64,000 nt of DNA from Ochrobactrum vermis (lineage in GTDB: Bacteria > Pseudomonadota > Alphaproteobacteria > Rhizobiales > Rhizobiaceae), in contig NZ_PCOC01000001.1 in the NCBI RefSeq assembly GCF_002975205.1, forward strand, positions 1,922,001-1,986,000, written 5' to 3'. Position numbers and translations under genes: made by a program. The notes beneath the pieces were generated by a model that had not been told where the DNA came from, ran no database searches, and worked only from the letters and a program-made list of their open reading frames with translations. Positions 27,812-36,686 of the stretch are shown here, one piece after another (the first letter of the stretch is position 1; every line of letters begins with the position of its first letter).

Positions 27812-27963
27812 AGCATGTCCCCAAAAGTGGGAACCGGTTTTGGGAATAAGACAGGCGAAAAAAGGGGATAGAGCGCCCATCTGGTTAAACGGGATACCGC
27901 TCTAACTGGTTGTTCTGACGCGCATCTTGCCAAAAAAGTCACATTCTTTTTGGGATGCGCTCT
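27810..27963. repeat. Tandem palindromic repeats after lrp (type A plus others)
   Basis: Begins at the lrp stop with AGAGCATGTCCCCAAAAGTG / GGGAACCGGTTTTGGG, continues with an AGAGCGCCCATCTGG...CCGCTCTA module to 27905, then a further dyad GCGCATCTTGCC...GGGATGCGC (27920-27960). A mosaic of modules seen elsewhere in the window. Confidence 0.75.
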
Positions 27964-28054
27964 GATCCCGTTTCACAGACGATAAGCCCTCTTTGAAGGT
28001 ATCGTTGCTGTCAGCAGAATGGCAGCAGCGAACCCGGCATTTTTCAATTCAATC

Positions 28055-28090
28055 TTGCCAACCATTATTTACGGGTATATACCCGCAAAA
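28055..28090 (+). promoter_or_regulatory. MarR promoter with palindromic operator at the start codon
   Basis: CGGGTATATACCCG (28072-28085) is a perfect palindrome ending four bases before the ATG at 28090. TTGCCA (28055-28060) and TATACC (28078-28083), 17 apart, place the transcription start at or one base before the ATG. The operator thus covers the -10 region, and the transcript would be leaderless. Confidence 0.55.
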
Positions 28091-28491
28091 TGTCACATCC
28101 ATGTTTCTGTATTCTCCTGCGCCAGGCAGCCCGCAAGACATCAAGCGTCTACGACAACGCTCTGGCCCCGCTTGGCATTAACGTTGCCCAATTCAGTACA
28201 CTGCGCAAAATCCGCCGTGCAGGCTCTATTTCACTGACCGAACTTGCGCATTTGTCCGAGCTGGATCGCTCGACCATGGGCCGCAATGTGAAGGTTTTGC
28301 AGCGTATGGGCCTGATCGAGCCCGCCCTCAGCGATGACCATCGCGAGACCAGCGTAACGCTGACAGCGGAGGGTCGCGATCTCGTGGAGCGCGGTGGTCC
28401 GCTCTGGGATCAGGCGCAGGAGGAAATCGAGGCCCGATTGGGAGAAGAAGGTGTGGCGCAGTTGGAAAAGCTGCTCCACAGCCTCGATTAG
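28090..28491 (+). CDS. MarR family transcriptional regulator
   Basis: 133 residues. Winged helix: FSTLRKIRRAGSISLTELAHLSELDRSTMGRNVKVLQRMGLIE, followed by the beta-wing DDHRETSVTLTAEGRDLV. No ribosome site lies before the ATG; instead a palindrome overlaps that place, indicating a leaderless, self-repressed gene. The MFS transporter gene 200 bases downstream on the same strand is the probable target. The N-terminal CFCILLRQAARK contains two cysteines that could sense oxidants or ligands; that is speculative. Confidence 0.85.
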   Translation: MSHPCFCILLRQAARKTSSVYDNALAPLGINVAQFSTLRKIRRAGSISLTELAHLSELDRSTMGRNVKVLQRMGLIEPALSDDHRETSVTLTAEGRDLVERGGPLWDQAQEEIEARLGEEGVAQLEKLLHSLD

Positions 28492-28594
28492 AGCGCATCC
28501 CGAAAAGTGTGAAACCGTTTTCGGATTAGATGCGCGGTTCAAAACAAATAGTCAGAGCGCCGATCTCGTTCAATCCGATCGGAACACGCTCTAA
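28490..28594. repeat. Composite palindromic repeat (type B) between marR and MFS genes
   Basis: Same two-module structure as 3561-3661: AGAGCGCATCCCGAAAAGTG.. / ..AGATGCGC, then AGAGCGCCGATCTCG.. / ..ACGCTCTA. It begins at the marR stop codon. Confidence 0.88.
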
Positions 28595-28712
28595 ACTGAC
28601 GCCTTTTGACTGAGAACAATGCCCTGAAGCCACGCGCCCGCTATGGAGCGAACGGCTTCGCCATCAAACGCATGGCTGGCCAGAAACCAGCTTGAACCCG
28701 AAAGCGCCAAAG

Positions 28713-30005
28713 ATGATTTCTGCCCGCCTTGCCAGCTTTCTCGCCCAAAGAAACATCCATTACGGATGGGTCGTTGCCGCCGTTACATTTCTCACCATGC
28801 TGGCGACAGCCGCCGCCATGGGGTCTGCGGGCATTCTCATCGAACCGCTCCAGCGTGAATTCGGCTGGACGAATGCGAATATCTCTTTCGCAATGGCGCT
28901 TCGTCTTGTTCTTTTCGGCCTGATGGGCCCGTTTGCGGCGGCTTTCATGAACCAGTTCGGCCTGCGCCGTGTGGTTGCAGCAGCTCTCGTCATGATTTCA
29001 CTCGGGCTTGTCGGTTCCATTTTCATGACCGAGGAATGGCAGATGGTTGCGCTCTGGGGTGTCGTGATTGGCCTGGGCACCGGCATGACCGCGCTCGTCC
29101 TCGGCGCAACCGTCGCAGCGCGCTGGTTCGAAAAGCGGCGCGGCCTTGTCGTCGGCCTGATGACAGCCAGCAACGCCACCGGTCAGCTCGTCTTCATGCC
29201 GATCCTTGCCAGCGTCAGCCAGACGATTGGCTGGCGCACGTCGCTGACCATCGTCATCTGTTTCCTTGTTGCCGCGCTCGTGTTGGTTCTCGCTTTGATG
29301 CGCGATCATCCGGCGGATATCGGCCTGAAACCGTTTGGCCGCACAGCACCGCTCCCAGCGCCTGAACCCCGGAAGAGCTTCGGCGCGATGCTGGCCTCAC
29401 CGCTTGTCACCTTGCGCGAGGCCTCTTCAACCTCAACCTTCTGGGTCCTGTTCCTGACCTTCTTCGTCTGCGGCTTTTCCACCAACGGCTTGATCCAGAC
29501 GCACTGGATCACACTTTGCGGTGATTTCGGCATAGCGCCGGTCGGTGCCGCAGGCATCCTTGCTGTAATCGGCGCGTTCGATCTGATCGGCACGATCATG
29601 TCCGGCTGGCTCTCCGACCGGTTCGACAATCGCTGGCTGCTGTTCTGGTTCTATGCGCTGCGCGGCCTTTCGCTGATCTACCTGACCTTCACCGATTTTA
29701 CCGTCTACGAACTCGCGCTCTTCGCCGTCTTTTACGGTCTGGACTGGGTGGCGACCGTGCCGCCGACAGTCAAGCTCGCTGCCGAACGTTTCGGTCCGGA
29801 AAAGGCCGGTCTGGTCTTCGGCTGGGTGTTCACCGGCCATCAGATCGGTGCCGCTGCTGCTGCTGCCTTCGCCGGTTTTGTCCGCACCGATTATGACAGC
29901 TACACCCCTGCTCTGATCCTCGCCGGTGCCATGTGCTTTGCTGCCGCCGCGATGGTGTTCATCATCAACCGCCCTGCCCCGCGCGTCGTTCTGCAGGCGT
30001 CATGA
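28713..30005 (+). CDS. MFS transporter
   Basis: About 430 residues with 12 predicted membrane helices. Start uncertain: an in-frame TTG at 28692 is also possible. The first helix is HYGWVVAAVTFLTMLATAA; the loop between helices 2 and 3 carries MNQFGLRRV and the central loop is long (residues ~205-235). The overall type resembles the monocarboxylate/oxalate-formate-like MFS group (GILIEPLQREFGWTNANIS). Lies after the MarR gene, which probably controls it, so an efflux or organic-acid role is plausible. Ends before a bidirectional hairpin. Confidence 0.88.
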   Translation: MISARLASFLAQRNIHYGWVVAAVTFLTMLATAAAMGSAGILIEPLQREFGWTNANISFAMALRLVLFGLMGPFAAAFMNQFGLRRVVAAALVMISLGLVGSIFMTEEWQMVALWGVVIGLGTGMTALVLGATVAARWFEKRRGLVVGLMTASNATGQLVFMPILASVSQTIGWRTSLTIVICFLVAALVLVLALMRDHPADIGLKPFGRTAPLPAPEPRKSFGAMLASPLVTLREASSTSTFWVLFLTFFVCGFSTNGLIQTHWITLCGDFGIAPVGAAGILAVIGAFDLIGTIMSGWLSDRFDNRWLLFWFYALRGLSLIYLTFTDFTVYELALFAVFYGLDWVATVPPTVKLAAERFGPEKAGLVFGWVFTGHQIGAAAAAAFAGFVRTDYDSYTPALILAGAMCFAAAAMVFIINRPAPRVVLQAS

Positions 30006-30011
30006 CGCGAT

Positions 30012-30047
30012 AGAGCGCCGTGCGTCCATGTGGACGCACGACGCTCT
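30012..30047. terminator. Long hairpin between convergent MFS and EamA genes
   Basis: AGAGCGCCGTGCGTCC / GGACGCACGACGCTCT, about 15 of 16 positions paired around an ATGT loop. Its AGAGCG.../...CGCTCT ends match the repeat modules found elsewhere, so it may be a repeat serving as a terminator. Confidence 0.65.
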
Positions 30048-30060
30048 AACTTATTGAATG

Positions 30061-30975
30061 TTACGCATCGTGCTTTCTACCCTTCCTGTTCAGTGCCAGA
30101 ACACCGAGACTGATCAGCAAGGCGGCCAGCGTGTCGGGCCAGCCCGGCACTTCCCCCAGCAGGACAAGCGCCAGAACCAGAGTGATGACAGGGATCAGTG
30201 CCGACAGCGCTGCACCAGCCGCGGTTCCAAGCAAGACAACCGCGCGGTTGAAGGCAAAGACGCCGAATGCCGAGGTTAAAATGCCCTGATAGAAACCTTG
30301 CAGGGCAATATCTCCCCAGGACGTCGCTCCAAGCCCCTTGGGCAGGAAGATCATATAGATCGGTAAATAGACAATCGCTGAAGCAACTGCCGCAATGGCA
30401 GTGGCGTGCAAGCCGTCCATTGCCTTCCGCCGAAACACCATGACGTAGATCGCCCACACCAGTGCTGCGGTAAAAAAGGACAAGTGCCCGAGCATTTCCT
30501 GTCCGCCCAATTGCGACAGACCGGCGATCAACATGCCACCGATCAGGATCAGCAAAACGCCAAACGAGCGCGACGGTGCGAGAGGTTCCTTAAGAAGAAC
30601 CATGCCCAGAATGGCAACCATCGCAGTCATCAACCCCGGAATGAGCGCAGCCGCATGGGATGCCGGAGCATATTGCAGACCATAGGTTGTCAGAAGTGCA
30701 TAGGGAACGCCCGCTCCGGAAACCAGAAGAACAAAGCCGAGCGGACCAAGCTTGCGGAAACCAAAACCCTTCATAAAGACCACCGGCAAAAGCGCCAGTC
30801 CTGCCACACCGAAACGCAGCGCGATAATGTCGAATGGCGTCAGTGCTGTCTTGAAACCGAAGCGGGTCAGAACAAACGAGCCTGACCATACCACAACCCC
30901 GGATAGCCCCCAGGCCAAACCGCGAATCGTGTCGGAAGTCGAGATTGTCGGAGTGTCGTCGGGGATGGCCGTCAT
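30061..30975 (-). CDS. EamA/DMT family transporter
   Basis: 304 residues from the ATG at 30975; an in-frame GTG at 31041 would add 22 residues. Ten hydrophobic helices in two EamA repeats (first: LAWGLSGVVVWSGSFVLTRFGF; second: LSFFTAALVWAIYVMVFRRKAM). DMT exporters move metabolites or drugs across the inner membrane. It lies directly downstream of a LysR gene on the same strand, the usual sign of regulator-transporter pairing. Confidence 0.87.
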   Translation of the reverse strand: MTAIPDDTPTISTSDTIRGLAWGLSGVVVWSGSFVLTRFGFKTALTPFDIIALRFGVAGLALLPVVFMKGFGFRKLGPLGFVLLVSGAGVPYALLTTYGLQYAPASHAAALIPGLMTAMVAILGMVLLKEPLAPSRSFGVLLILIGGMLIAGLSQLGGQEMLGHLSFFTAALVWAIYVMVFRRKAMDGLHATAIAAVASAIVYLPIYMIFLPKGLGATSWGDIALQGFYQGILTSAFGVFAFNRAVVLLGTAAGAALSALIPVITLVLALVLLGEVPGWPDTLAALLISLGVLALNRKGRKHDA

Positions 30976-31072
30976 GGTCGCTCGCTGCAGGATGAAGGAA
31001 TAGCGCTTGACTATTGCACCCTTGGCCGAATTGAACGCCACGGATAAGCGAGATATGAGATATTAGAATTTC

Positions 31073-31954
31073 TTATGCCACTTTGTTTTTTGCATCCAGC
31101 GCAATGTCGCAGAAGCGTTCGACCAGATGCCTGACCGGGCTGTCGGGTCGAAAGACAATATAGACGGTACGAAAAGTCGGTGGATTGAGGCGGCGCGCCC
31201 GCAATCCATTCAAATCGGCACCCGGCAGACTGATTTCTGACAACAACGTCGTGCCAATGCCATGTCGTACCATTTCCAGCACAGTGGCGACGTCGCGGGT
31301 GCGCACCTGCTCGCTGCGCGTTTCACCATCGCTATGAATGATTCGGTCGATAATCATTTCGCAGCCCGCGGCGGCGATGAGCTGGCGTTCCCGCAAATCC
31401 TCGGCGGCGATCATGTCATTCCGCATGAAGGGATCGTCGCGTCGTCCCACCACGACAAGTTCTTCCCGACCAACCTCCCGTGCTTCAAGCTCAGGCGCCG
31501 GCAGCGATGTAATACCGAGATCGGCGATACCGTCCCGCACCCATAGGCTGACATCATCGTGCCCGCCCTCGAAAGCGCTGAATTCGATGCCGGGATAGAG
31601 CCGCTGAAACGTCTTTCGCAAGCCGGGCAAAACATATTCGAGCTGGCTTGGAATGGCCGCGACACGTAATCTTTCGGGTACACCGGAAGCACTGCATCGT
31701 GCCTGCAATTCTATCCGATCCACGGCAGCGAGGACAGCCCTGGCATCGGCAAGGATCGATTGTCCGAATGCCGTCAAAGCAGCTCCATCGCGCTGTCGCG
31801 CCAGCACATCGACCCCGAGGATTTTTTCCAGCGTCGCAATCGCCTGGCTTGCGCCCGATTGCGTAAGTCGCAAGCGGCGCGCTGCGGCACCGACACTGCC
31901 GGTTTCCGCGACGGCTTCAAGCAGACGTAACTGGACCAGACTGATCTTCATCAT
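31073..31954 (-). CDS. LysR family transcriptional regulator
   Basis: 293 residues. N-terminal helix-turn-helix QLRLLEAVAETGSVGAAARRLRLTQSGASQAIATLEKILGVDVLAR (residues ~8-53), then a substrate-binding domain from about 90. Tandem ATG codons open the gene. The gene ends 97 bases before the EamA start at 30975, so it may be cotranscribed with the transporter. Effector unknown. Confidence 0.88.
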   Translation of the reverse strand: MMKISLVQLRLLEAVAETGSVGAAARRLRLTQSGASQAIATLEKILGVDVLARQRDGAALTAFGQSILADARAVLAAVDRIELQARCSASGVPERLRVAAIPSQLEYVLPGLRKTFQRLYPGIEFSAFEGGHDDVSLWVRDGIADLGITSLPAPELEAREVGREELVVVGRRDDPFMRNDMIAAEDLRERQLIAAAGCEMIIDRIIHSDGETRSEQVRTRDVATVLEMVRHGIGTTLLSEISLPGADLNGLRARRLNPPTFRTVYIVFRPDSPVRHLVERFCDIALDAKNKVA

Positions 31955-31979
31955 TTTGGTTCCGGACTTCGGTTCCGAC

Positions 31980-32951
31980 TCAATCTTTCATCAAAGCATC
32001 GCCCCAGTCGGCGCGACGCGCCCAGCGGAAGAAATCACCATCGCGTTTCGTGAACAGGCGCTCTTCCGCTGTCCCGTCATCCTTGCAGAGCTTCAATGAA
32101 ACTTTACCGCCACCAACCCGCGTCGGCGCGATGACCCGTGCTTCAACTGCCTTGGACGGTTGGCGCACCGCAGCAAGATAGATGAACTTCTCGTCCTCCC
32201 AAGGCACTTCGGCTTCCTTGGTCAAACGATGAATGCGCGACCGCGCAACACGGCGTGAAAAATGGCACCAGTCGGGCGAGATCAACGGGCAATCGAGCTG
32301 GTGCGGACAGGGTGCAGCGATATGCGCACCGCCAGCGATAAGCACCCGGCGTGCATCGAGAATGCGCTGCCAGCCTGCGGGGGTACCCGGTTCCACGATG
32401 ACCAGCATCTGCCGGGCCGACGCCCACAGGTGCTCAATCAGTTTCTGCCTGTTTTCGGGAGCAAGCTCGTCGAGTACATAGGCAATAGTCACGAGATCGG
32501 CCTGCGGAAAATCAAGTTTTTCCCGAACCACATCTCCTGCCCGCCAGTCGAGGTCAGGCAATCCGCTACTTTGCGAAAGATTGCTGCCCACGGCTCTGAT
32601 CGCAGGGCTCGCCTCGATCATCGTTGCCGATTGAAGCGTCGGCCAGCATTGCTTTGCCGCCCAAAGGGCTGTTCCCGGCCCTGCACCCACATCAAGCATG
32701 GATTGCGGCGCGAAATCGGGGCGGACTTCAGCCGCACTATCCAGACTGGCGCGAACCGCCGCATAGGTCGCAGGCAGCCGCGCCGCCAGATAGGCCTTTG
32801 CCGCAAGATCGTCGGAAATATGCATGCGTCCGTCCCGCGTCTCAGCGCGGTAGCGGCGTGAAAGCATTTCGGATGCACGCTTGAGGTCGGTCAATGCGAC
32901 ACCCTCAAGCGCGGCATCCACCGCCTGTCGCAAGGAAGCTGGCAGTTCCAT
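31980..32951 (-). CDS. Rsm22-like ribosomal small-subunit methyltransferase family protein
   Basis: 323 residues. SAM-binding motif MLDVGAGPGTALWAA near residue 85 and acidic post-motifs (MIEASPAI; DLVTIAYVLDEL). The C-terminal half carries a C-x5-C-x7-C cluster (CPHQLDCPLISPDWCHF) that matches the mitochondrial Rsm22/METTL17 family, where cysteines bind an iron-sulfur cluster and the protein assists small-subunit assembly. Bacterial function is unproven. It ends 26 bases before the LysR gene and follows the DUF2333 gene by 6 bases, indicating an operon. Confidence 0.82.
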   Translation of the reverse strand: MELPASLRQAVDAALEGVALTDLKRASEMLSRRYRAETRDGRMHISDDLAAKAYLAARLPATYAAVRASLDSAAEVRPDFAPQSMLDVGAGPGTALWAAKQCWPTLQSATMIEASPAIRAVGSNLSQSSGLPDLDWRAGDVVREKLDFPQADLVTIAYVLDELAPENRQKLIEHLWASARQMLVIVEPGTPAGWQRILDARRVLIAGGAHIAAPCPHQLDCPLISPDWCHFSRRVARSRIHRLTKEAEVPWEDEKFIYLAAVRQPSKAVEARVIAPTRVGGGKVSLKLCKDDGTAEERLFTKRDGDFFRWARRADWGDALMKD

Positions 32952-32957
32952 TGCCGG

Positions 32958-34181
32958 TCAGCGCTCCAGAACCTGTTTCACATCAACGAGATTCGAACGA
33001 ACACGCAGAATATAGAAGCCCATCGTGGTCAGATGCGATGGCGTAAACCAGGCATCGGGGCTGCCGTTGGAAACGATGAAAGGCTGCATGTCGAGTGCGG
33101 CACGCATCTGCTTTTCCATTTCGTCCCACACACCGTCGAGGTGCTTTTCGGCGAGAACGCCGCGGAAATCCGAGTGGGCTGCGCGCAGCAAGCCGTAATA
33201 GGCATAGAGCTGGCCATAAGCGAACCAGAAGCGGTCATCTGCACGCGTATCGAACCAGCCGGCGTGATAGTTTTCGGCGCGATCCTTGAGGATAGCCGAG
33301 GTGGAACCAAGGTCGCTCGCGATACGGTCAACGAACTGGATCAGATTGTCGGCACGGGCATCGAAGGTCGCCTGACAGTTTTCAAGCCGCCCGTTGAAGG
33401 AGCGCAGATCCTTGATCGCCGAACGGTAGTAGCTGGGCGTTGGCGTCTTCGGACCAAACGGGCTCAAGCCGAAATACCAGGAATCTTCGGCAAATTGCAG
33501 ATTACCGCGTGCCTTTTGCAGATCGCCATCAATCTGCGATGTGCCTCTGAGACGGCCAATATTGTCGACGAGTTCAATCGCAGTACGGCGAACCGCTGCA
33601 TTGATGCCGCGCTGGAACGACGCCTTGTTGTCGAGGAACGGCGTACGATCCCAATCCAGACCGAAAAGGCCGAGCTTGTAGAGCAGCATGGACGAAATCC
33701 ATGCATTCTGGTTGACGTTGAAGTCCGTGAGATCGGCAGCAACTTCGGCGATGGCCGAGCGGGAACATTTGCGGGCGGAGGACGGCAGTTGTGCAGCCTG
33801 AGCTGGCTGATTCGCCGGCGCGGCCTCACCAGTCTGGTTGGCTTCAGGCGTAATGGCAGGCTGTTCCACAGGTGCGGCGGTGGATGGTGCCTCAGCCGGC
33901 GCAGCCTCCGCTTTTACCTCTTCGCCAGGCGTGGTCGCATTCTGATAGGTGTACTTGGCCGGATAGTCCGGGTCGAAATTCGTCCACGCCTGAGTCTGCC
34001 AAATGAAGTAGACGTAAAGGCTGCCAAGACCGATCACGATAACCGCAACCGCGACTTTCCACAAAATTCCGAGCCGCAGGAAAAGCCGCCACAAACCGCC
34101 CAAAGGAACGGCAATCAGGCGGGCGAGCACCGCAATGAAACGGCCGAGGAAGGAAAAAACGCCCTTAACTGCATTCCACAC
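32958..34181 (-). CDS. DUF2333 family inner-membrane protein
   Basis: 407 residues from a GTG at 34181 with GGAAGG nine bases upstream; the frame is open to 34280 but without a ribosome site there. One membrane helix near residues 38-60 (LGILWKVAVAVIVIGLGSLYVYFIWQ), then a periplasmic Ala/Pro/Glu-rich low-complexity linker (residues ~80-135), then the DUF2333 body (VNQNAWISSMLLYKLGLFGLDWDRTPFLDNKASFQRG). Function unknown. Followed by the Rsm22-like gene. Confidence 0.82.
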   Translation of the reverse strand: MWNAVKGVFSFLGRFIAVLARLIAVPLGGLWRLFLRLGILWKVAVAVIVIGLGSLYVYFIWQTQAWTNFDPDYPAKYTYQNATTPGEEVKAEAAPAEAPSTAAPVEQPAITPEANQTGEAAPANQPAQAAQLPSSARKCSRSAIAEVAADLTDFNVNQNAWISSMLLYKLGLFGLDWDRTPFLDNKASFQRGINAAVRRTAIELVDNIGRLRGTSQIDGDLQKARGNLQFAEDSWYFGLSPFGPKTPTPSYYRSAIKDLRSFNGRLENCQATFDARADNLIQFVDRIASDLGSTSAILKDRAENYHAGWFDTRADDRFWFAYGQLYAYYGLLRAAHSDFRGVLAEKHLDGVWDEMEKQMRAALDMQPFIVSNGSPDAWFTPSHLTTMGFYILRVRSNLVDVKQVLER

Positions 34182-34664
34182 TGTAACAAATCCTTCCTTT
34201 TGCCCCAAACTCCGGGCTTCGCACCGCTTCTGCGTCGCGTCTGGACCTATGCATGGCACGTCCCGTTCGCAAGCATCCAAGCCTGAAAAAGCTTCAGGTT
34301 CTCAAATAGAGTGTGCTCATCTTTTCGACAACCTCGAACGGTCATCCAACTGATTTTATCCGTCATTTTCAGCTGGCAGGGTTGAAACCGGGGGCTCAAT
34401 ACGTAACATGGCGCCACCCCGCTTCGGCCAAGTACGTGGCAATCATGCCCCGTTTCCCCCACGGCTGACGGTTCCGGAAAATGATGGGCGACAGCAGTTT
34501 CAGGAAGGTGCCAAACGGTTTTCCGCCGGAAACTGCGATCAACGTCGCAATCAAGAACATTTTCGCCGCTATGGTACTTGAATGGCGAAATCTTTGGTGT
34601 TTGCTAAAGCTGGAACCGGAAAAACAATCAATCCGTCAAAACGGCCCGGTAAATGGAGAGAAGA
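34182..34664. other. Divergent intergenic region between DUF2333 and choX
   Basis: About 480 bases holding the promoters of both genes. No convincing ORF, repeat or known riboswitch is visible. It includes a GC-rich stretch near 34380-34480 with several short dyads, none of which I can assign. Confidence 0.4.
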
Positions 34665-35633
34665 ATGAAGTCCGTATCGACCTATATGCTTACGCTTGCC
34701 TTGGGTGGCCTTGCCACGGGGACGGCAATGCTGAGCATGCCTGCAACCGGTTTCGCCGCCGAACCCGAAAGCTGTTCGACCGTCCGTTTCTCGGATGTCG
34801 GCTGGACCGACATCACCTCCACGACGGCAGTGGCGACAGAAATCCTCAAGGGTCTCGGCTACAAGACCGACATCAAGGTTCTCTCCGTACCGGTGACCTA
34901 TGCGTCACTGAGCAAAAAGGACATCGACGTCTTCCTCGGCTACTGGAACCCTTCCATGACCGCCGACCTCCAGCCCTATCTGGACAACAAGACCGTCGAG
35001 ACGCTGCGCACCAATCTGACCGGCGCGAAATACACCCTCGCCGTGCCTAAATACGCCTATGACGAAGGTCTGAAGGACTTCAAGGATATCGCCACATTCA
35101 AAGACAAGCTTGGTGGCAAGATCTATGGCATTGAGCCCGGCAATGACGGCAACCGCCTGATCCTCGACATGATCACCAAGGATGCCTTCGGCCTCAAGTC
35201 GTTCGAGCTGGCGGAATCCTCCGAGCAGGGCATGCTTGCGCAGGTCGCGCGCAGCATCAAGAGCAAGGAACCGGTCGTGTTCCTGGCATGGGAACCGCAC
35301 CCAATGAACAAGCGCTTCGAAATCGCTTATCTGACCGGCGGCGACGATTTCTTCGGTCCCAATCTCGGCGGCGCCAAGGTCGAAACCAATGTTCGCACCG
35401 GCTATACGCAGGAATGCCCGAATGTCGGCAAGTTCCTCACCAATCTCGAATTCAAGCTCGATATCGAAAACGACATCATGGGCAAGATTCTTGATGATGG
35501 CGAAGAACCGTCAAAAGCCGCAACCAACTGGCTGAAGGCCAATCCTGGCGTTCTCGACCAGTGGCTGGCCGGCGTGACCACAGTCGATGGCAAGGAAGGC
35601 CTGCCAGCCGTCAAGTCGGCACTCGGTCTCTGA
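34665..35633 (+). CDS. choX: Choline ABC transporter periplasmic binding protein
   Basis: 322 residues; ATG at 34665 after GGAGAGAAG. Signal peptide MKSVSTYMLTLALGGLATG...FAAEP. Type II (OpuAC-like) binding protein: VRFSDVGWTDITSTTAVATEIL, DVFLGYWNPSMTADLQPYL, GIEPGNDGNRLI and LAWEPHPMNKRF, with the aromatic residues that cage the quaternary amine in ChoX of Sinorhizobium. Its two cysteines (CSTVRF, ECPNVGKF) are the disulfide pair typical of ChoX. First gene of choXWV. Confidence 0.93.
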   Translation: MKSVSTYMLTLALGGLATGTAMLSMPATGFAAEPESCSTVRFSDVGWTDITSTTAVATEILKGLGYKTDIKVLSVPVTYASLSKKDIDVFLGYWNPSMTADLQPYLDNKTVETLRTNLTGAKYTLAVPKYAYDEGLKDFKDIATFKDKLGGKIYGIEPGNDGNRLILDMITKDAFGLKSFELAESSEQGMLAQVARSIKSKEPVVFLAWEPHPMNKRFEIAYLTGGDDFFGPNLGGAKVETNVRTGYTQECPNVGKFLTNLEFKLDIENDIMGKILDDGEEPSKAATNWLKANPGVLDQWLAGVTTVDGKEGLPAVKSALGL

Positions 35634-35708
35634 TCTTCGACACTATGGGCCGTGGCAAACCACGGCCCCGCAATCTGTGGATACCCCGCACCCTTTCTCT
35701 TTGTTTTA

Positions 35709-35757
35709 CGCATTATCCGACGCAAAACCGCTTCGCACCTTTGCTGGTAATGCTCTA
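35709..35757. repeat. Short palindromic repeat (type C) between choX and choW
   Basis: CGCATTATCC-GACGCAAAACCGC...GCTGGTAATGCTCTA, same unit as 5154-5199. It sits inside the cho operon. Confidence 0.78.
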
Positions 35758-35780
35758 GCACGCAGCAGGAGACTTGATCG

Positions 35781-36617
35781 TTGAACTGGCTGACGGACTA
35801 TAAGATCCCTGTCGGACCGACCGCCAAATCCGTGGTGGACTGGCTGACGGACAATATGGGCGGCTTTTTCGATACACTGGCCGCCGTCATGCAGAGCCTT
35901 ATTGATGGGCTGCTTTTCCTTCTCAAGCTCCCGCATCCTCTGCTTCTGATCGCCATCTTTGCTGTCATCGCGTGGCTGATCCAGCGCCGTATCTCGGTGG
36001 TCGTGCTGACCGTGATCGGCTTCCTGTTCATCATCAATCAGGGCTACTGGGATCGCACACTCGAAACCCTGACCCTCGTTCTGTCTGCCTGCTTTCTCTG
36101 TATGGCAATCGGCGTGCCACTCGGTATTGCCGCAGCCCATCGTCCAGCACTCTACGCCGCGATGCGCCCTGTGCTTGATCTGATGCAGACCCTGCCGACA
36201 TTCGTCTACCTGATCCCGGCCATCGTCTTCTTCGGCATCGGCATGGTGCCGGGCCTGCTTGCAACCGCGATCTTCGTTCTGCCTGCGCCAGTGCGCCTGA
36301 CCCATCTCGGCATATCGTCCACACCGTCATCGCTGATCGAAGCGGGTGAAGCATTCGGTGCGTCACGGTCGCAGCTCTTGTGGAAGATCGAACTGCCCTA
36401 TGCGATGCCGCAAATTCTCGCCGGTTTGACCCAGACGATCATGCTGTCGCTTTCGATGGTGGTCATCGCCGCGCTTGTCGGCGCCGATGGGCTGGGCGTG
36501 CCAGTCGTCCGGGCGCTAAATTCGGTCAATACCGCACTCGGCTTCGAGGCCGGACTTGTCATCGTCGTGGTCGCCATCGTGCTCGACCGCATCTTCCGCG
36601 CCGGACGCGAGAAATAG
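35781..36617 (+). CDS. choW: Choline ABC transporter permease
   Basis: 278 residues from a TTG at 35781 with AGGAGA about ten bases upstream. Six or so helices (LLFLLKLPHPLLLIAIFAVIAWLI; LVLSACFLCMAIGVPLGI; TFVYLIPAIVFFGIGMVPGLLAT) and the permease EAA loop EAGEAFGASRSQLLWKIELPYAMPQI near residue 190. Pairs with ChoX and ChoV for choline uptake, the entry to glycine betaine synthesis. Confidence 0.93.
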   Translation: MNWLTDYKIPVGPTAKSVVDWLTDNMGGFFDTLAAVMQSLIDGLLFLLKLPHPLLLIAIFAVIAWLIQRRISVVVLTVIGFLFIINQGYWDRTLETLTLVLSACFLCMAIGVPLGIAAAHRPALYAAMRPVLDLMQTLPTFVYLIPAIVFFGIGMVPGLLATAIFVLPAPVRLTHLGISSTPSSLIEAGEAFGASRSQLLWKIELPYAMPQILAGLTQTIMLSLSMVVIAALVGADGLGVPVVRALNSVNTALGFEAGLVIVVVAIVLDRIFRAGREK

Positions 36618-36662
36618 CATGATCCCGAAAAGTGGGTTCCGGTTTTCGGACGAGATCATGCT
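36616..36662. repeat. Palindromic repeat (type A) between choW and choV
   Basis: AGCATGATCCCGAAAA-GTGGGTTCCGGTTTTCGG-GATCATGCT dyad, starting at the choW stop. A second repeat within the same operon. Confidence 0.88.
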
Positions 36663-36686
36663 CACACAAAGATCAGGAGAGAGCGG

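Noticed and set aside
33033..34286. Plus-strand open frame of 417 codons
   Set aside because: Antisense to the DUF2333 gene, no recognisable domain.
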